Shown piece after piece: positions 27,359 to 39,688 of a DNA stretch of 64,000 nt. The stretch is from assembly GCF_007556775.1 (NCBI RefSeq), contig NZ_CP041742.1:2060001-2124000 (forward strand), read 5' to 3'. Position 1 is the first letter of the stretch; each line of letters opens with the position of its first letter. Under the pieces are notes generated by a model. The model saw only the letters and a list, made by a program, of their open reading frames with translations. It did no database searches and had not been told where the DNA came from. The translations under genes were made by a program, and so were the position numbers. Source of the DNA: Lysobacter lycopersici (lineage in GTDB: Bacteria; Pseudomonadota; Gammaproteobacteria; Xanthomonadales; Xanthomonadaceae).

Positions 27359-27922
27359 TCAGGCGCGCAGCACGGCGCCGGTGCGGGCGTCGCGGATCGC
27401 GCTGGGGCGTTCGAGACCACCGGTTTCGCCTTGCAGCACGCCGTCCACGCCGGCGACGACGGCCGGATCGAGCGCATCGAAGGTCGCAACGGCGGGCATG
27501 CCGGCGCGGTTGGCGCTGGTCGAGACGAGGGCACCGCCGAAGGCCTCGCACAGCGCGATCACGCCCGGATGCGCGGTCACGCGCACGGCGATGCCCTCGT
27601 GCGCGCCGGTGATCCAGCGTGGTGCGCCGGGCGAGGCCGGCACGATCCAGGTGTTCGGCCCTGGCCAGCTTTCGCGTACGGCCGTGCGCTGCGACTCGGG
27701 CAACGCATCGAAATCCACGAACGGCGCGAGTTGCGCTTCGTTCGCGGCGATCAGGATCAGGCCCTTGTCGACCTCGCGTTCTTTCAGCGCGAGCAGGCGC
27801 AGCGTCGCGGCCTCGTCGCGCGGATCGCAGCCCAGGCCCCAGACCGCTTCGGTGGGGTAGGCGATGACGCCGCCATGCTGCAGCAGGCGCGTGGCGGCGC
27901 TGGCATCGAGGCGTGTGCTCAC
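27359..27922 (-). CDS. tsaC: L-threonylcarbamoyladenylate synthase (TsaC/YrdC family)
   Basis: Makes the threonylcarbamoyl-AMP used for t6A37 modification of ANN-decoding tRNAs. 187 residues, the short TsaC form. Family features: GGVIAYPTEAVWGLGCDPRD (nucleotide site), LKEREVDKGLILIAA (KxR-xxK-xx motif), WPGPNTWIVPA and STSANRAGMPA. The ATG at 27922 overlaps the ohr stop. The grouping tsaC, topA, smg, dprA, with def and fmt opposite, is typical of gammaproteobacteria. Confidence 0.93.
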   Translation of the reverse strand: MSTRLDASAATRLLQHGGVIAYPTEAVWGLGCDPRDEAATLRLLALKEREVDKGLILIAANEAQLAPFVDFDALPESQRTAVRESWPGPNTWIVPASPGAPRWITGAHEGIAVRVTAHPGVIALCEAFGGALVSTSANRAGMPAVATFDALDPAVVAGVDGVLQGETGGLERPSAIRDARTGAVLRA

Positions 27923-28338
27923 GCCAGGCGCAATTCCACCGGGATATTGCCGCGGGTCGCGTTGGAATACGGGCAGACCTGGTGCGCGGCGTCGACCAGC
28001 GCCTGCGCGGCGTCGCGTTCCATGCCGGGCAGGTGGATGGCCATGCGCACGGCCACGCCGAACGCCTGTCCCACCGGCCCGAGGTCGACTTCGGCATCGA
28101 CGGACATGTCCGCCGGCAGCGTGATGTGCTGCTTCGCCGCTACCGCCTTCATCGCGCCGATGAAGCAGGCCGAATAACCCGCCGCGAACAGTTGCTCCGG
28201 ATTGGTGCCGCCGCCCGCGCCGGGGCGGGTGTGGGTGACGTCGAGGTGGCCGTCGTCGCTGGTGGAACGGCCGCCGTCGCGGCCGCCGCCGGTGGTATGG
28301 ACATGGGCGGTGTAGAGGACCTTGTCGAGCGTGTTCAT
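27919..28338 (-). CDS. ohr: Organic hydroperoxide resistance protein (Ohr/OsmC family)
   Basis: Thiol peroxidase that reduces organic and fatty-acid hydroperoxides using lipoylated or thiol donors. 139 residues. The peroxidatic Cys58 is in GYSACFIGAM and the resolving Cys122 in HQVCPYSNATRGN. The start MNTLDKVLYTAHVHTTGGGRDG is family-typical. A marR-type ohrR is not nearby, so regulation cannot be read. The 4-base overlap with tsaC implies one transcript. Confidence 0.93.
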   Translation of the reverse strand: MNTLDKVLYTAHVHTTGGGRDGGRSTSDDGHLDVTHTRPGAGGGTNPEQLFAAGYSACFIGAMKAVAAKQHITLPADMSVDAEVDLGPVGQAFGVAVRMAIHLPGMERDAAQALVDAAHQVCPYSNATRGNIPVELRLA

Positions 28339-28401
28339 CGCGGTTTCCTTGTGCGGTTTCGGGGATGTGGAAACGATATGCCGCGCGCTGTTACCGCCTG
28401 G

Positions 28402-30960
<2,559 letters not shown>

Positions 30961-31013
30961 TGCGCAGGGGATTCCGGTGGCGCGGCGCCGGGCGGCGCGG
31001 GTTCGCAGAAGCC

Positions 31014-31041
31014 AACGCCCGGGGCGGTGGCCCCGGGCGTT
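31014..31041. promoter_or_regulatory. Strong hairpin in the topA leader
   Basis: AACGCCCGGGGC (31014-31025), GGTG, GCCCCGGGCGTT (31030-31041): a perfect 12-bp stem 54 bases upstream of the topA ATG, without a T run on either strand. It could be a structured leader or a supercoil-sensitive cruciform. The rest of the 323-base interval 30961-31283 holds the two promoters and nothing I recognise. Confidence 0.5.
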
Positions 31042-31283
31042 CAACTTCGTCCTTATTACAGTGGAATCACGGCGATGGCCGTGGTGTCAAGGATTCCTTT
31101 TCCGCGCGATCCGCCGAAAGAGAGGGCCGGGACGGGGTTTCAGCCGTAAGCATGACCCGTATCCGTGGCTGCGGAACGGGCATCCCGGCACAACTTTTCC
31201 GGCCCGGATGTCCGCACTTGGGGCGGATTCTCGCTAAGGGATGAAGCCCGCCATCCGGACCGGGCCACGACAAAGGAAACACC

Positions 31284-31802
31284 ATGCACCCGCTTCGATT
31301 TTCCATTGTGCTGGCCGGCCTCGTGGTCGCCTGCGGCCTGGCGGTTGCGCCAGCGGCAAGGGCCGCGACAGGCGCCACCACCGCGACCGGCTCCGCCTGC
31401 CAGCCGGTCGTTCCCGGAAGCAACGCCAAGCTGGGCTTCAAGGCGACAGGCGTCCGCAACGAGTCGACCACGACAAGCAGTTTCGTGATTTGCCCACTGC
31501 CATCGACCGTGACGTTCGGAAGCAACGTATTCACCGACGTCTGGCTGCAGGTCTATTCGATCGACGGCGCCAGCCACGACGTGACCTGCACGGCGGTGAC
31601 GGGGTTCCTGCTTTCCGTCCTGCAGTACTCGAGCAAGACCACCACCGTGTCCGGCGCGAACCAGGCAACCCTCGAATGGAACGCCGCCGACTTCGGCGCA
31701 ACCGCCGGGGATCTCATCGGCAACAGCAACGCGTTCTCGGTGACGTGTGCGTTGCCGCCGCAGACGTTGATCCTCGCGGTCAACGGCTGGTTCCTCTACT
31801 AG
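31284..31802 (+). CDS. Secreted protein of unknown function
   Basis: A 172-residue exported protein inserted between topA and smg on the opposite strand. Signal peptide MHPLRFSIVLAGLVVACGLA with cleavage near ARA-ATG. The mature part is small, polar and beta-rich with four Cys (SACQP, VICPL, VTCTA, VTCAL) and a Ser/Thr-rich character. It resembles single-domain secreted proteins of Lysobacter-type genomes, but I cannot name a family. The ATG at 31284 follows AAGGAAAC. A terminator follows 20 bases after the stop. Confidence 0.7.
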   Translation: MHPLRFSIVLAGLVVACGLAVAPAARAATGATTATGSACQPVVPGSNAKLGFKATGVRNESTTTSSFVICPLPSTVTFGSNVFTDVWLQVYSIDGASHDVTCTAVTGFLLSVLQYSSKTTTVSGANQATLEWNAADFGATAGDLIGNSNAFSVTCALPPQTLILAVNGWFLY

Positions 31803-31822
31803 CGGGCTGATCGCCCGGAACA

Positions 31823-31852
31823 CGAAAAGGGCGCCGAAAGGCGCCCTTTTCG
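31823..31852. terminator. Bidirectional terminator between the secreted-protein gene and smg
   Basis: CGAAAAGGGCGCC (31823-31835), GAAA tetraloop, GGCGCCCTTTTCG (31840-31852): a perfect 13-bp stem whose arms supply A and T runs for both directions. Confidence 0.9.
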
Positions 31853-31892
31853 CGTATGCGAATTCAGTTGCGGCAATGTCGATCGCTTCCGG

Positions 31893-32390
31893 TCAGTGCA
31901 CCGGTTCCGGCTCGTCGAGGAACATCTGCGTTTCCATCCAGGCGTAGGCGGCTTCGCTACCGGGCTGGTTGAACAACACCATCAGCACGACCCACTTGAG
32001 GTCGTCGAGGTCGAGTTCCTCCTGGTCCAAGGCCATGGCCCGGTCCAGCACCAGCTCACGCTGCTCGGCGCCGAGGATGCCCTGTTGCTCGAGGAACAGC
32101 AGGAAACCGCGGCATTCGACGTCGAGCTTGTCGAGCTCGGGCCCGAAGTAGACGCGCGTCGGTCCGTGCGCACGGACGTTCGCCACGACCGGGCGCTGGT
32201 CGGCGAGGACACCGAGCCAATCGAAGGCCTTGTGGATTTCGGCGGTGCTGAAGCCGGCTTCGGTGAGTTCGGTGACCAGCGGGCCGTCGCGTAGGGCGGC
32301 GTCATCGCCCAGCGGCAGCGGCGGGGCGGCGTCTTCGGCGAAGTAGTGTTCGAACAGGTAGAGCAGGACGTCCAGGATGCTCTCTTTCAT
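31893..32390 (-). CDS. smg: Smg family protein (DUF494)
   Basis: A 165-residue acidic protein of the Smg/DUF494 family, function unknown, almost always found between dprA and topA. Seen: [58 protein letters not shown] and [14 protein letters not shown]. The ATG at 32390 follows GAGGG. The 188 bases between it and dprA hold no gene. Confidence 0.93.
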   Translation of the reverse strand: MKESILDVLLYLFEHYFAEDAAPPLPLGDDAALRDGPLVTELTEAGFSTAEIHKAFDWLGVLADQRPVVANVRAHGPTRVYFGPELDKLDVECRGFLLFLEQQGILGAEQRELVLDRAMALDQEELDLDDLKWVVLMVLFNQPGSEAAYAWMETQMFLDEPEPVH

Positions 32391-32578
32391 TTCCCTCGGC
32401 CTGCGTCGCAAGCGACGCGTCGATGGCACCTCGGGCACCGTCGGGCTCCTGCCCGCCAGCGTCGTGGCCGCCACCCCGTGAAGGGCGCCGGCCGCCGCCA
32501 TCCCATGGTTTCCCACGGTCCCCCGCGATGGCGGTCGCGGCGCGATCCTTGCGCCGCACGCCGGGGCCGGACCGCGCC

Positions 32579-33697
32579 TCAGCGCTTGCGGGAATAGCGG
32601 CCGTGCTCCACGGAGACACGGCCTTGCAACTCCATGACTAGCAGCATGGAGGACAGGCTGGCGGCCGTCAATCCGGTGCGTGAGACGAGTTCATCCATAT
32701 CGGTTGGGTCGTGACCGAGTGCCTGCCACAAGCCATGGGGGTCGCCATCGGGCGAATCGGGTTCCGGGACAAGCGGTTTCACGGTCCGCTCCAGACCTTC
32801 GGAATGCGCCAGCCGTCGTTCCAGTGCCATGCCCAGGCCGGTCGCCAGCGGAGGCAGCGCAATGAGGATTTCGTCCGGCGATTCGACCAGTTGCGCGCCG
32901 TCACGGATCAGTTGGTGGCAGCCGCGCGACAACGGGTTGTCGATCGAACCGGGCAGGGCGAAGACCTCGCGCCCACTGGCCGCAGCCTGCTTCGCGGTGA
33001 TCAAGGCACCGGATTTCAATCCGGCCTCGACCACAAGCGTGCCGAGCGCCAGGCCGGCGAGGATGCGGTTGCGCGCGGGGAACTGGCTGCGCCGCGGCGG
33101 GGTGTCGGGCGGGTATTCGCTGACCACCACGCCGGTTCCGGCGATGCGCGCCTGCAGCGGAGCCTGGCTAGGCGGGTAGGGCTGGCCGTGGCCGGCACCG
33201 AGCACGGCGAGGGTGAGTCCGCCAGCCGTGAGCGCGGCTTCGTGCGCGGCGGTATCGATGCCTGTGGCGAGTCCGCTGGCGACTGAGACGCCGGCGCTTG
33301 CCAGCGTCGATGCGAAGTCGCGCGCGTGGCGCAACCCGCCGGCACTGGGGCCGCGGCTGCCGACGATGGCGATTGCCGGGTGCCAGAGCCGCGCCGGTTC
33401 GCCGCTGACGAACAGCGCCAGCGGCGGGCTCGGGATTTCGCGCAACAGCGGCGGGTAGTCCGGGTGAAGCCAGCCGACGAGGTGGTTGCCCTCGCATTCC
33501 AGCCATGCGGCATCGCCCGCGTCGGCTGCGCGCGCAGGGGCAGGCAATCGGGTTTCGAATCCGCATTCCCGCCAGGTTGCCGACGGTGCGGACAGCGCCG
33601 CTTCGGCGCTGCCGCAGCGTTCAAGCAGGCGTTTTCGCGGGCCGATCGCGCCACCGGCGCGAACAAGGGCGAGCAGGGCTGCATGTTCGGAATCCAT
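32579..33697 (-). CDS. dprA: DNA-processing protein DprA (Smf)
   Basis: Loads RecA onto incoming single-stranded DNA during natural transformation. 372 residues. SAM-like N-terminus, then the extended Rossmann fold: [103 protein letters not shown] winged-helix (DprA C-terminal) domain closes the protein ([28 protein letters not shown]). Its presence suggests competence capacity, as is known in related genera. Confidence 0.95.
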   Translation of the reverse strand: MDSEHAALLALVRAGGAIGPRKRLLERCGSAEAALSAPSATWRECGFETRLPAPARAADAGDAAWLECEGNHLVGWLHPDYPPLLREIPSPPLALFVSGEPARLWHPAIAIVGSRGPSAGGLRHARDFASTLASAGVSVASGLATGIDTAAHEAALTAGGLTLAVLGAGHGQPYPPSQAPLQARIAGTGVVVSEYPPDTPPRRSQFPARNRILAGLALGTLVVEAGLKSGALITAKQAAASGREVFALPGSIDNPLSRGCHQLIRDGAQLVESPDEILIALPPLATGLGMALERRLAHSEGLERTVKPLVPEPDSPDGDPHGLWQALGHDPTDMDELVSRTGLTAASLSSMLLVMELQGRVSVEHGRYSRKR

Positions 33698-33770
33698 CGC
33701 CGCAGCATGGCCCGGAAACGACGACGGCGCCCTCGGGCGCCGTCGCGTGGAGCTTTCGGAAAACTCCGAA

Positions 33771-34943
33771 TCAATACGTCGCGTCGGGATGCTTGGCCTG
33801 GTAGCCGATGCGCACCGGGCGGGTGCCGTCCATCACCAGCGCATAGCTGACCTTGTCGAAGGTGCGGAACACGATCGCATGGCCGGCGAATTCGTCAGGT
33901 AGACGGACCTTCTCCCGCCAATCGACCGTGGACGGCTGCCGCTCTGGCGAATATTCGACCCGATCCACCACGTTGGAGCCATTGCGCCACAGCGAGAACA
34001 CGGTGCCGTTGTCGATGCCTTCGCGCGTGCCGCCGGAAATCGCGATCACGTCGTGGCTGCCGCCCGAGGTGAGCATGTCCGACACCGCGAGCACCTGCAG
34101 GCGGCCGTAATCGGCCATCTGCTTGGGCGGGTGCGGGAAGAACTGCAGGTCGTAGGGCTGCGGGTCGACCGGCAGGATGCGGTCGCCGACGCGGATTTCG
34201 CGGCCTTCGGAATCGATCAGCAGGGTAGCGACGTCGATGCCGTGGCCTTCGCCGCGGGTGACGGTGCCGGCGCCGACGCGCATCAACTCGTAGCCCAGCG
34301 TCTCGTTGCCCTTGTCGGGGAATACGGCATCGCTCCAGAACTTCGCGGACTGGTCGATGTCGAGGCGGCCGCGGTAATCCAGGTCGTCCTTGCCGAAACG
34401 GTCGCAGCACAGGCCGGCGCGGCTCAGGTGGGTGTAGCGCACGGTCGGGCGCACCACCAGGAAGCGCTGGCCGGGCTGGGCGTCGGCGACGCCGCGGACG
34501 TAGGCGACCTGGCCTTGGGCGACGCGCAGTTGGTCTTCCTCGAGGCCGACGACGTAGGGCAGCTGGTCGAACTGGTCGACCACGCGCAGGTCCTTCAGGT
34601 ATTTCTCGACGTCCGACAGCGGAATCGCGTTGATCGGCGCCTCGTTGCGCGGCCCCGGGGTCATGCCGACGCGATCGAGGTAGGCGAGGCTGATGACGTC
34701 GCCCGGGTAGATCAGGTGCGGGTTCCGGATCTGCGGATTGGCCTGCCAGATTTCCGGCCACAGCCAAGGCTTGCGCAGGAACTTGCCGGCGATGTCCCAG
34801 AGCGTGTCGCCACGCTTCACGACGTAGGTATCGGGATGGTCGGCGCGGAATTCCTGCGCCACCGCGACACTCCCGATGGTGAGGGCGGCGGCGACCAGCG
34901 CCGTGCGCCAGCCCTTAGAAAGGCGTTCAAGCATTGCGGCCAT
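33771..34943 (-). CDS. LysM peptidoglycan-binding domain protein
   Basis: A 390-residue exported protein. Signal peptide ([20 protein letters not shown]), then one LysM domain at about residues 40-85 ([33 protein letters not shown]), then a large C-terminal part of unknown fold ([50 protein letters not shown]). This arrangement is common in Xanthomonadaceae and pseudomonads, divergent from def-fmt and next to dprA. The start at 34943 follows GGGGAG; an ATG nine bases later lacks a site. Confidence 0.88.
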   Translation of the reverse strand: MAAMLERLSKGWRTALVAAALTIGSVAVAQEFRADHPDTYVVKRGDTLWDIAGKFLRKPWLWPEIWQANPQIRNPHLIYPGDVISLAYLDRVGMTPGPRNEAPINAIPLSDVEKYLKDLRVVDQFDQLPYVVGLEEDQLRVAQGQVAYVRGVADAQPGQRFLVVRPTVRYTHLSRAGLCCDRFGKDDLDYRGRLDIDQSAKFWSDAVFPDKGNETLGYELMRVGAGTVTRGEGHGIDVATLLIDSEGREIRVGDRILPVDPQPYDLQFFPHPPKQMADYGRLQVLAVSDMLTSGGSHDVIAISGGTREGIDNGTVFSLWRNGSNVVDRVEYSPERQPSTVDWREKVRLPDEFAGHAIVFRTFDKVSYALVMDGTRPVRIGYQAKHPDATY

Positions 34944-35081
34944 GTGCCCGCTCCCCTTGCGATTTTCCCCGTGCAGCAATCTCAATCTAGCCCATATTCG
35001 GCGGGCCTTTGCAAGCCCGCGAGCGTACAATGTGACGCGCGCCCGACTTGGCGCCGATCCCGTCCGTTCCGACCGTCCGCC

Positions 35082-35594
35082 ATGGCCCTGCTGCCCATCC
35101 TCGAGTTTCCCGACCCGCGCCTGCGCACCAAGGCGGTGCCGGTGGATCCCCCGCGCCTGGCCGATCCGGCGTTCCAGCGCCTGTTCGACGACATGTTCGA
35201 GACCATGTACGCCGCCCCGGGCATCGGCCTGGCCGCGAGCCAGGTCGACGTGCACCAGCGCTTCATGGTGATCGACGTGTCCGAGGAGAAGGACCGGCCG
35301 ATGGTGTTCGTGAACCCCGAGATCGTGTCCCGCGAAGGCGAACAGGTCTACCAGGAAGGCTGCCTGTCGGTGCCCGGCATCTACGCCGACGTGACCCGCG
35401 CCAACGAAATCGATGTCCGTTTCCTCGATCGCGAAGGCAAGCCGCAGGAAATGCGCGTCGATGGTCTGCTCGCGGTGTGCATCCAGCACGAGATGGACCA
35501 TCTCGACGGCAAGCTGTTCGTCGACTACCTCTCGCCGCTGAAGCGCGAGATGGTGCGGAAGAAGCTCGCCAAAGCGAAACGCAACGCGGCCTGA
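35082..35594 (+). CDS. def: Peptide deformylase
   Basis: Fe2+/Zn2+ hydrolase removing the N-formyl group from nascent proteins. 170 residues. All three motifs are intact: GIGLAASQ (motif 1), EGCLSVPG with the Cys ligand (motif 2), and QHEMDHLDG with both His ligands and the catalytic Glu (motif 3). The ATG at 35082 starts [18 protein letters not shown]. It heads a def-fmt-rsmB operon, separated from fmt by a repeat. Confidence 0.97.
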   Translation: MALLPILEFPDPRLRTKAVPVDPPRLADPAFQRLFDDMFETMYAAPGIGLAASQVDVHQRFMVIDVSEEKDRPMVFVNPEIVSREGEQVYQEGCLSVPGIYADVTRANEIDVRFLDREGKPQEMRVDGLLAVCIQHEMDHLDGKLFVDYLSPLKREMVRKKLAKAKRNAA

Positions 35595-35597
35595 TGA

Positions 35598-35683
35598 TGG
35601 TTCCCGGTTCTTGGTTGCTGGTTGCTGGTGAAACGCGATCCGGTATCCGCCAACAACCAGGAACCGACAACCAGCAACCTGGC
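35598..35683. repeat. GGTTCCTGGTTG-type inverted repeat between def and fmt
   Basis: CGGTTCTTGGTTG (35606-35618) pairs with CAACCAGGAACCG (35654-35666) with one mismatch, flanked by further GGTTGCTGG / CCAGCAACC pairs. It forms a long imperfect hairpin in the 97-base def-fmt spacer. A distinct repeat family from the others in the window. Confidence 0.7.
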
Positions 35684-35691
35684 ATCACCCC

Positions 35692-36645
35692 ATGAGAATC
35701 ATCTTCGCCGGCACCCCGGAGTTCGCGGTGCCCAGCCTGCGCGCCGCCGCGCGCCACAACGAAGTCGTCGCCGTCTACACCCAGCCCGACCGTCCCGCGG
35801 GTCGCGGTCGCGGGCTGCAGGCCTCGCCGGTGAAGCTGGAAGCGGTGCAGCGCGGCATCCCGGTGCTGCAGCCGGAGAACTTCAAGTCCGCGATTTCGAA
35901 AGACGCCCTGCGCGCACTGCAGCCCGACGTGATGATCGTGGTGGCCTACGGCCTGCTGTTGCCGCGCAGCGTGCTCGCCATTCCGCAATACGGCTGCTGG
36001 AACGTGCACGCCTCGCTGCTGCCGCGCTGGCGCGGCGCGGCGCCGATCCAGCGCGCGATCGAGGCCGGCGATGACCAAACCGGCGTGTGCCTGATGCAGA
36101 TGGAAGCCGGGCTCGATACCGGTCCGGTGCTGCTGGAACAACGCACGCAAATCGGCGCGAACGAAACCGGCGGACAGCTGCACGACCGCCTCGCCGAACT
36201 CGGCGCGCAGGTGCTCGCCGACGGCCTCGGCCTGCTGCGCGTGGGCTTGTCACCGATGCCGAAACCGCAAGCCGACGAAGGCGCGACCTACGCGCGCAAG
36301 CTCGACAAGGCCGAGGCGCGGCTCGACTGGTCGCGACCCGCGGTCGAACTTGAACGCAAGGTGCGCGCGTTCAACCCGTGGCCGGTGGCCGACGCCGTGC
36401 TCGGCGGCGAACGCGTTCGCATTTTTGAGGCCGTAGCGCTGGGCGATGAACACGCAGCGGAAGACGGCACCATCGTTGGCGCGGGCAAGCTTGGCATTGA
36501 TGTCGTCTGCGGCGAAGGCGTGTTGCGCCTCACGCGTGTGCAACGCGATGGAGGCAAGCCGGTTAGTGCTGCCGAATATCTCAATGCTCGTCGCGATCTG
36601 CTAGATTTTTTTGCGGGTCGAAATCTTTTTCCTGGTGAGGCATGA
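35692..36645 (+). CDS. fmt: Methionyl-tRNA formyltransferase
   Basis: Formylates initiator Met-tRNA using 10-formyl-THF. 317 residues. Seen: [33 protein letters not shown], catalytic His and formyl-THF loop in [35 protein letters not shown] with the catalytic Asp, [16 protein letters not shown], and the C-terminal anticodon-independent tRNA-binding domain ([13 protein letters not shown] onward). Its stop overlaps the rsmB start by four bases. Confidence 0.97.
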   Translation: MRIIFAGTPEFAVPSLRAAARHNEVVAVYTQPDRPAGRGRGLQASPVKLEAVQRGIPVLQPENFKSAISKDALRALQPDVMIVVAYGLLLPRSVLAIPQYGCWNVHASLLPRWRGAAPIQRAIEAGDDQTGVCLMQMEAGLDTGPVLLEQRTQIGANETGGQLHDRLAELGAQVLADGLGLLRVGLSPMPKPQADEGATYARKLDKAEARLDWSRPAVELERKVRAFNPWPVADAVLGGERVRIFEAVALGDEHAAEDGTIVGAGKLGIDVVCGEGVLRLTRVQRDGGKPVSAAEYLNARRDLLDFFAGRNLFPGEA

Positions 36646-37928
36646 GCGCCGGCGTCGCCGCGCGCGTGGCCGCGGTGCGCATCCTCGATGCGGTGGTGCA
36701 GCGCGGGCGCTCGCTCAAGGCCGAATTCGCCAACGCGCTGCCTGCGCTCCCGGACCCGCGCGATCGCGCATTGACCGAAGCCATCGTGTTTTCCGCATTG
36801 CGAAATCGCGCGCGCTACGACGAGGCGCTGGTGGCATGGATGCCGAAGCCGCCTGGCCGTCGCGATGGCGAATTACGCGCGCTGCTGTGGGCGGGGTTCG
36901 CGCAACTCGACGCGCTCGGCCTGCCGCCGCATGCCGCGGTCGATGCGACCGTCGCCAGCGCGCGTGAGCTCGGGCGCGAGCACCAGGCCGGGCTCGTCAA
37001 CGCGCTGTTGCGGCGCGCATTGCGCGAACCCTTGCCGGCTGCGGATGCGGGTGCCGCCTGGCCCGAATGGTTGGCGAATCGCATTCGCAACGACTGGCCC
37101 GGCGATGCCGAGGCGATCTTCGACGAAAGCGCGAAGGAGGCGCCGTCGTGGTTGCGGGTGAATCGGCGCCGCGGTTCGCGCGACGATTATCTCCGGCGCC
37201 TGCGCGAGGCCGGCATCAACGCGTCGGTCGACGAACGCTTGGCCGATGCCGTGAAGCTGGAATCGGCGGTTCCGGTCGCGCAATTGCCCGGCTTCGACGC
37301 AGGAGACGCCTCGGTGCAGGACGGCAGCGCGCAGGCCGTGGCCGATGCCTTGTCGCCGCCGTTGGGCGCGCGCGTGCTCGATGCCTGCGCCGCGCCGGGC
37401 GGCAAGGCCGCGCACCTCGCAGAACGCGATCCTTCGCTGCGCATCGTCGCGCTGGATGTCGACGCGCGCCGGGTGCGGCGCATGCAGGAAACCTTCGCGC
37501 GACTCGGCATCGAGATCGAATCGCGCGCCGCGGATGCGGCCGATCCCGCCGCATGGTGGGACGGAACCGCCTTCGACGCGATCCTGCTCGACGCACCGTG
37601 TTCGGCCACCGGCATCGTGCGCCGCCAGCCGGACGTGCTGCTGCATCGGCGAGAATCCGATCTCGCATCGCTGGTCGCGCTGCAGGCGAAGTTGCTGGAT
37701 GCGCTGTGGCCCGCGCTCGCACCCGGCGGCGCGTTGCTCTACGCCACCTGTTCGATCCTGTCCGAAGAGAATTCGGGGCAAGTCCGCGCCTTCCTCGAAG
37801 GCCACGCGGATGCGGCGCTGGAACCGCTGGATGCGCGCTTCGGTCGCGATACCGGCTTCGGTTCGCAGCGACTTCCCGGCGAAGGCGGCATGGACGGCTT
37901 CTTCTGCGCGCGCCTGCGCAAGCGCTGA
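36642..37928 (+). CDS. rsmB: 16S rRNA m5C967 methyltransferase RsmB
   Basis: SAM-dependent methyltransferase for C967 of 16S rRNA. 428 residues. An N-terminal NusB-like helical domain ([35 protein letters not shown]) is followed by the catalytic domain: [15 protein letters not shown] (motif I), [18 protein letters not shown] (motif IV Cys) and [17 protein letters not shown] (motif VI nucleophile Cys). Third gene of the def operon. Confidence 0.96.
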   Translation: MSAGVAARVAAVRILDAVVQRGRSLKAEFANALPALPDPRDRALTEAIVFSALRNRARYDEALVAWMPKPPGRRDGELRALLWAGFAQLDALGLPPHAAVDATVASARELGREHQAGLVNALLRRALREPLPAADAGAAWPEWLANRIRNDWPGDAEAIFDESAKEAPSWLRVNRRRGSRDDYLRRLREAGINASVDERLADAVKLESAVPVAQLPGFDAGDASVQDGSAQAVADALSPPLGARVLDACAAPGGKAAHLAERDPSLRIVALDVDARRVRRMQETFARLGIEIESRAADAADPAAWWDGTAFDAILLDAPCSATGIVRRQPDVLLHRRESDLASLVALQAKLLDALWPALAPGGALLYATCSILSEENSGQVRAFLEGHADAALEPLDARFGRDTGFGSQRLPGEGGMDGFFCARLRKR

Positions 37929-37972
37929 TCCGCCGACGACAGTCCGACGCGCGCTGCGGCTATCATCCGCGC

Positions 37973-39682
37973 ATGCCGAAGACCCGCGCCTCCCGCGAAA
38001 GCTGGCTGTTCTGGATGGTGGCGCTGCTGGTGATCGGCGCCGGCCTCGGCCTGCGCGATCCATGGCCGGCGGACGAACCTCGCTTCGCGCTGGTCGCGAA
38101 GCAGATGGTCGAGAGCGGGCAATGGCTGTTCCCGCACCGCGGCGTCGAGCTGTATTCGGACAAGCCGCCGATGCTGATGTGGCTGCAGGCGGCGATATTC
38201 GAGCTGGTGCGCGATTGGCGCGTGGCGTTCCTGCTGCCGTCGCTGCTGGCGACCTTCGGCACCTTGTGGTGCGTGATCGACCTCGGTCGCCGGCTGTGGA
38301 CGCGGCGCGTGGGGCTGTACGCCGGTTGGGCGTTGCTGTTCGCGCTGCAGTTCACCTACCAGGCGAAGAAGGCGCAGATCGACCCGCTGGTGACCTTCTG
38401 GATCACGCTCGCCAATTACGGCCTGTTGCGGCACTTCCTGTCGAGCCGGCACGACCCGGAACCCGACTGGAAGATGTGGATGCTGGGCTGGTTCGCGGCG
38501 GGCCTGGGCACCATCACCAAAGGCGTGGGCGTGCTCGCACTGGCGATGCTGGTGCCCGCGATCTACGCCAGCGTGCAGGGTTGGCGCGATGTGCGCGTGC
38601 CGTTGCGCGCGGCACCGGTATTGCTCGGGCCGCTTGCGTTCGTCTTCGCCGTATCGTTGTGGCTGGCGCCGATGCTGGTCGCGGCGCTGTCGCAGCACGA
38701 TCCGGCCTATCGTTCCTACCTCGACGACATCCTGTTCCACCAGACCGCGGGACGCTACGCGAAGTCCTGGGACCATCCGCACTCACCGCTCTATTACCTG
38801 GGCGTGATGCCGTCGATGTGGATTCCGCCGCTGTTGGCGCTGCCGTGGGCGTTGCCGGCGTGGTGGCGTCGCCTCAAGCGCCGGGATGCGCGTTACCTGT
38901 TGCCGCTGGCCTGGTGGGTGCTGGTGGTGCTGTTCTTCTCGATTCCGCACGGCAAGCGCGATGTCTACATCATGCCGGCGTTGCCGATGGCGTGCCTGGC
39001 GCTGGCGCCGCTGCTGCCAGGCATCGTGCGCAAAACTTGGCCGCGCCGGATCGCGTGGTTGTGCGCGCTTGCGCTCGTCGTCGCCTGCGCCGGCGCGGGC
39101 CTGGCGATGCTGCTGGGCAATCCTTCGTTCGAGGCGCGCTTCACCATCGAGCGCGGGTTCGAACCGGGCGCATCCGCGATCGCATGGCTGCTGCTGGCGA
39201 TGGCGAGTTGGGGCATCGCCGGCATGCTCTGGTTCCGCGGCAGGCCGGTATCGATGCTGCTTTCGGGGCTCGCCGGGCTGTGGGTCCTGTATGGCCTCGT
39301 TGCCTATCCGTTGCTCAATCCGGCGAGTTCGGCGCGTGGGTTGATGGCCGATGTCGGGCAACGCATCGGCCCGCACGCAGAGCTCGGCCTGGTGGCATGG
39401 AAGGAACAGAACCTGCTGATGGCCGATCGCCCGGCGAAGACCTGGGGCTTCGTGCTGCCGCCGCACGAGCAGCTCGCCGCGGCCATGCCGTGGCTGCGCG
39501 CCGACCCGACGCGCCGCGTGCTGATCCTGGAGGCGGCGATGGGGCCGTGCGTCGACCACGATCGCGCGCAGTTCGCCGGCGCCGCCAACCGTCGCCGCTG
39601 GTGGTTGATCGATGCATCGGCGTTGCGCCCGGGCTGTGTGCCGCCCGAACTCAAGGATTGGCGCGGACCCGACTTCGACTGA
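37973..39682 (+). CDS. ArnT/PMT-family membrane glycosyltransferase
   Basis: A 569-residue GT-C integral membrane enzyme using polyprenyl-phosphate sugars. Seen: the first-loop acidic motif LRDPWPADEPRFALVAKQMVE (Asp-Glu pair and Arg as in ArnT), GVELYSDKPPMLMWLQA, then about ten TM segments and a C-terminal soluble domain (AELGLVAWKEQNLLM). ArnT adds L-Ara4N to lipid A; related enzymes glycosylate O-antigen or core. Close to lipid A and glycosyltransferase genes, so an envelope role is likely. The exact sugar is unknown. Confidence 0.88.
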   Translation: MPKTRASRESWLFWMVALLVIGAGLGLRDPWPADEPRFALVAKQMVESGQWLFPHRGVELYSDKPPMLMWLQAAIFELVRDWRVAFLLPSLLATFGTLWCVIDLGRRLWTRRVGLYAGWALLFALQFTYQAKKAQIDPLVTFWITLANYGLLRHFLSSRHDPEPDWKMWMLGWFAAGLGTITKGVGVLALAMLVPAIYASVQGWRDVRVPLRAAPVLLGPLAFVFAVSLWLAPMLVAALSQHDPAYRSYLDDILFHQTAGRYAKSWDHPHSPLYYLGVMPSMWIPPLLALPWALPAWWRRLKRRDARYLLPLAWWVLVVLFFSIPHGKRDVYIMPALPMACLALAPLLPGIVRKTWPRRIAWLCALALVVACAGAGLAMLLGNPSFEARFTIERGFEPGASAIAWLLLAMASWGIAGMLWFRGRPVSMLLSGLAGLWVLYGLVAYPLLNPASSARGLMADVGQRIGPHAELGLVAWKEQNLLMADRPAKTWGFVLPPHEQLAAAMPWLRADPTRRVLILEAAMGPCVDHDRAQFAGAANRRRWWLIDASALRPGCVPPELKDWRGPDFD

Positions 39683-39688
39683 GCCGGT

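Noticed and set aside
33722-33745. Strong intrinsic terminator between dprA and the LysM gene
   Set aside because: The stem CGACGGCGCC/GGCGCCGTCG is good, but there is no T run of useful length on the minus strand. Termination here is uncertain, so it is not listed as a feature.
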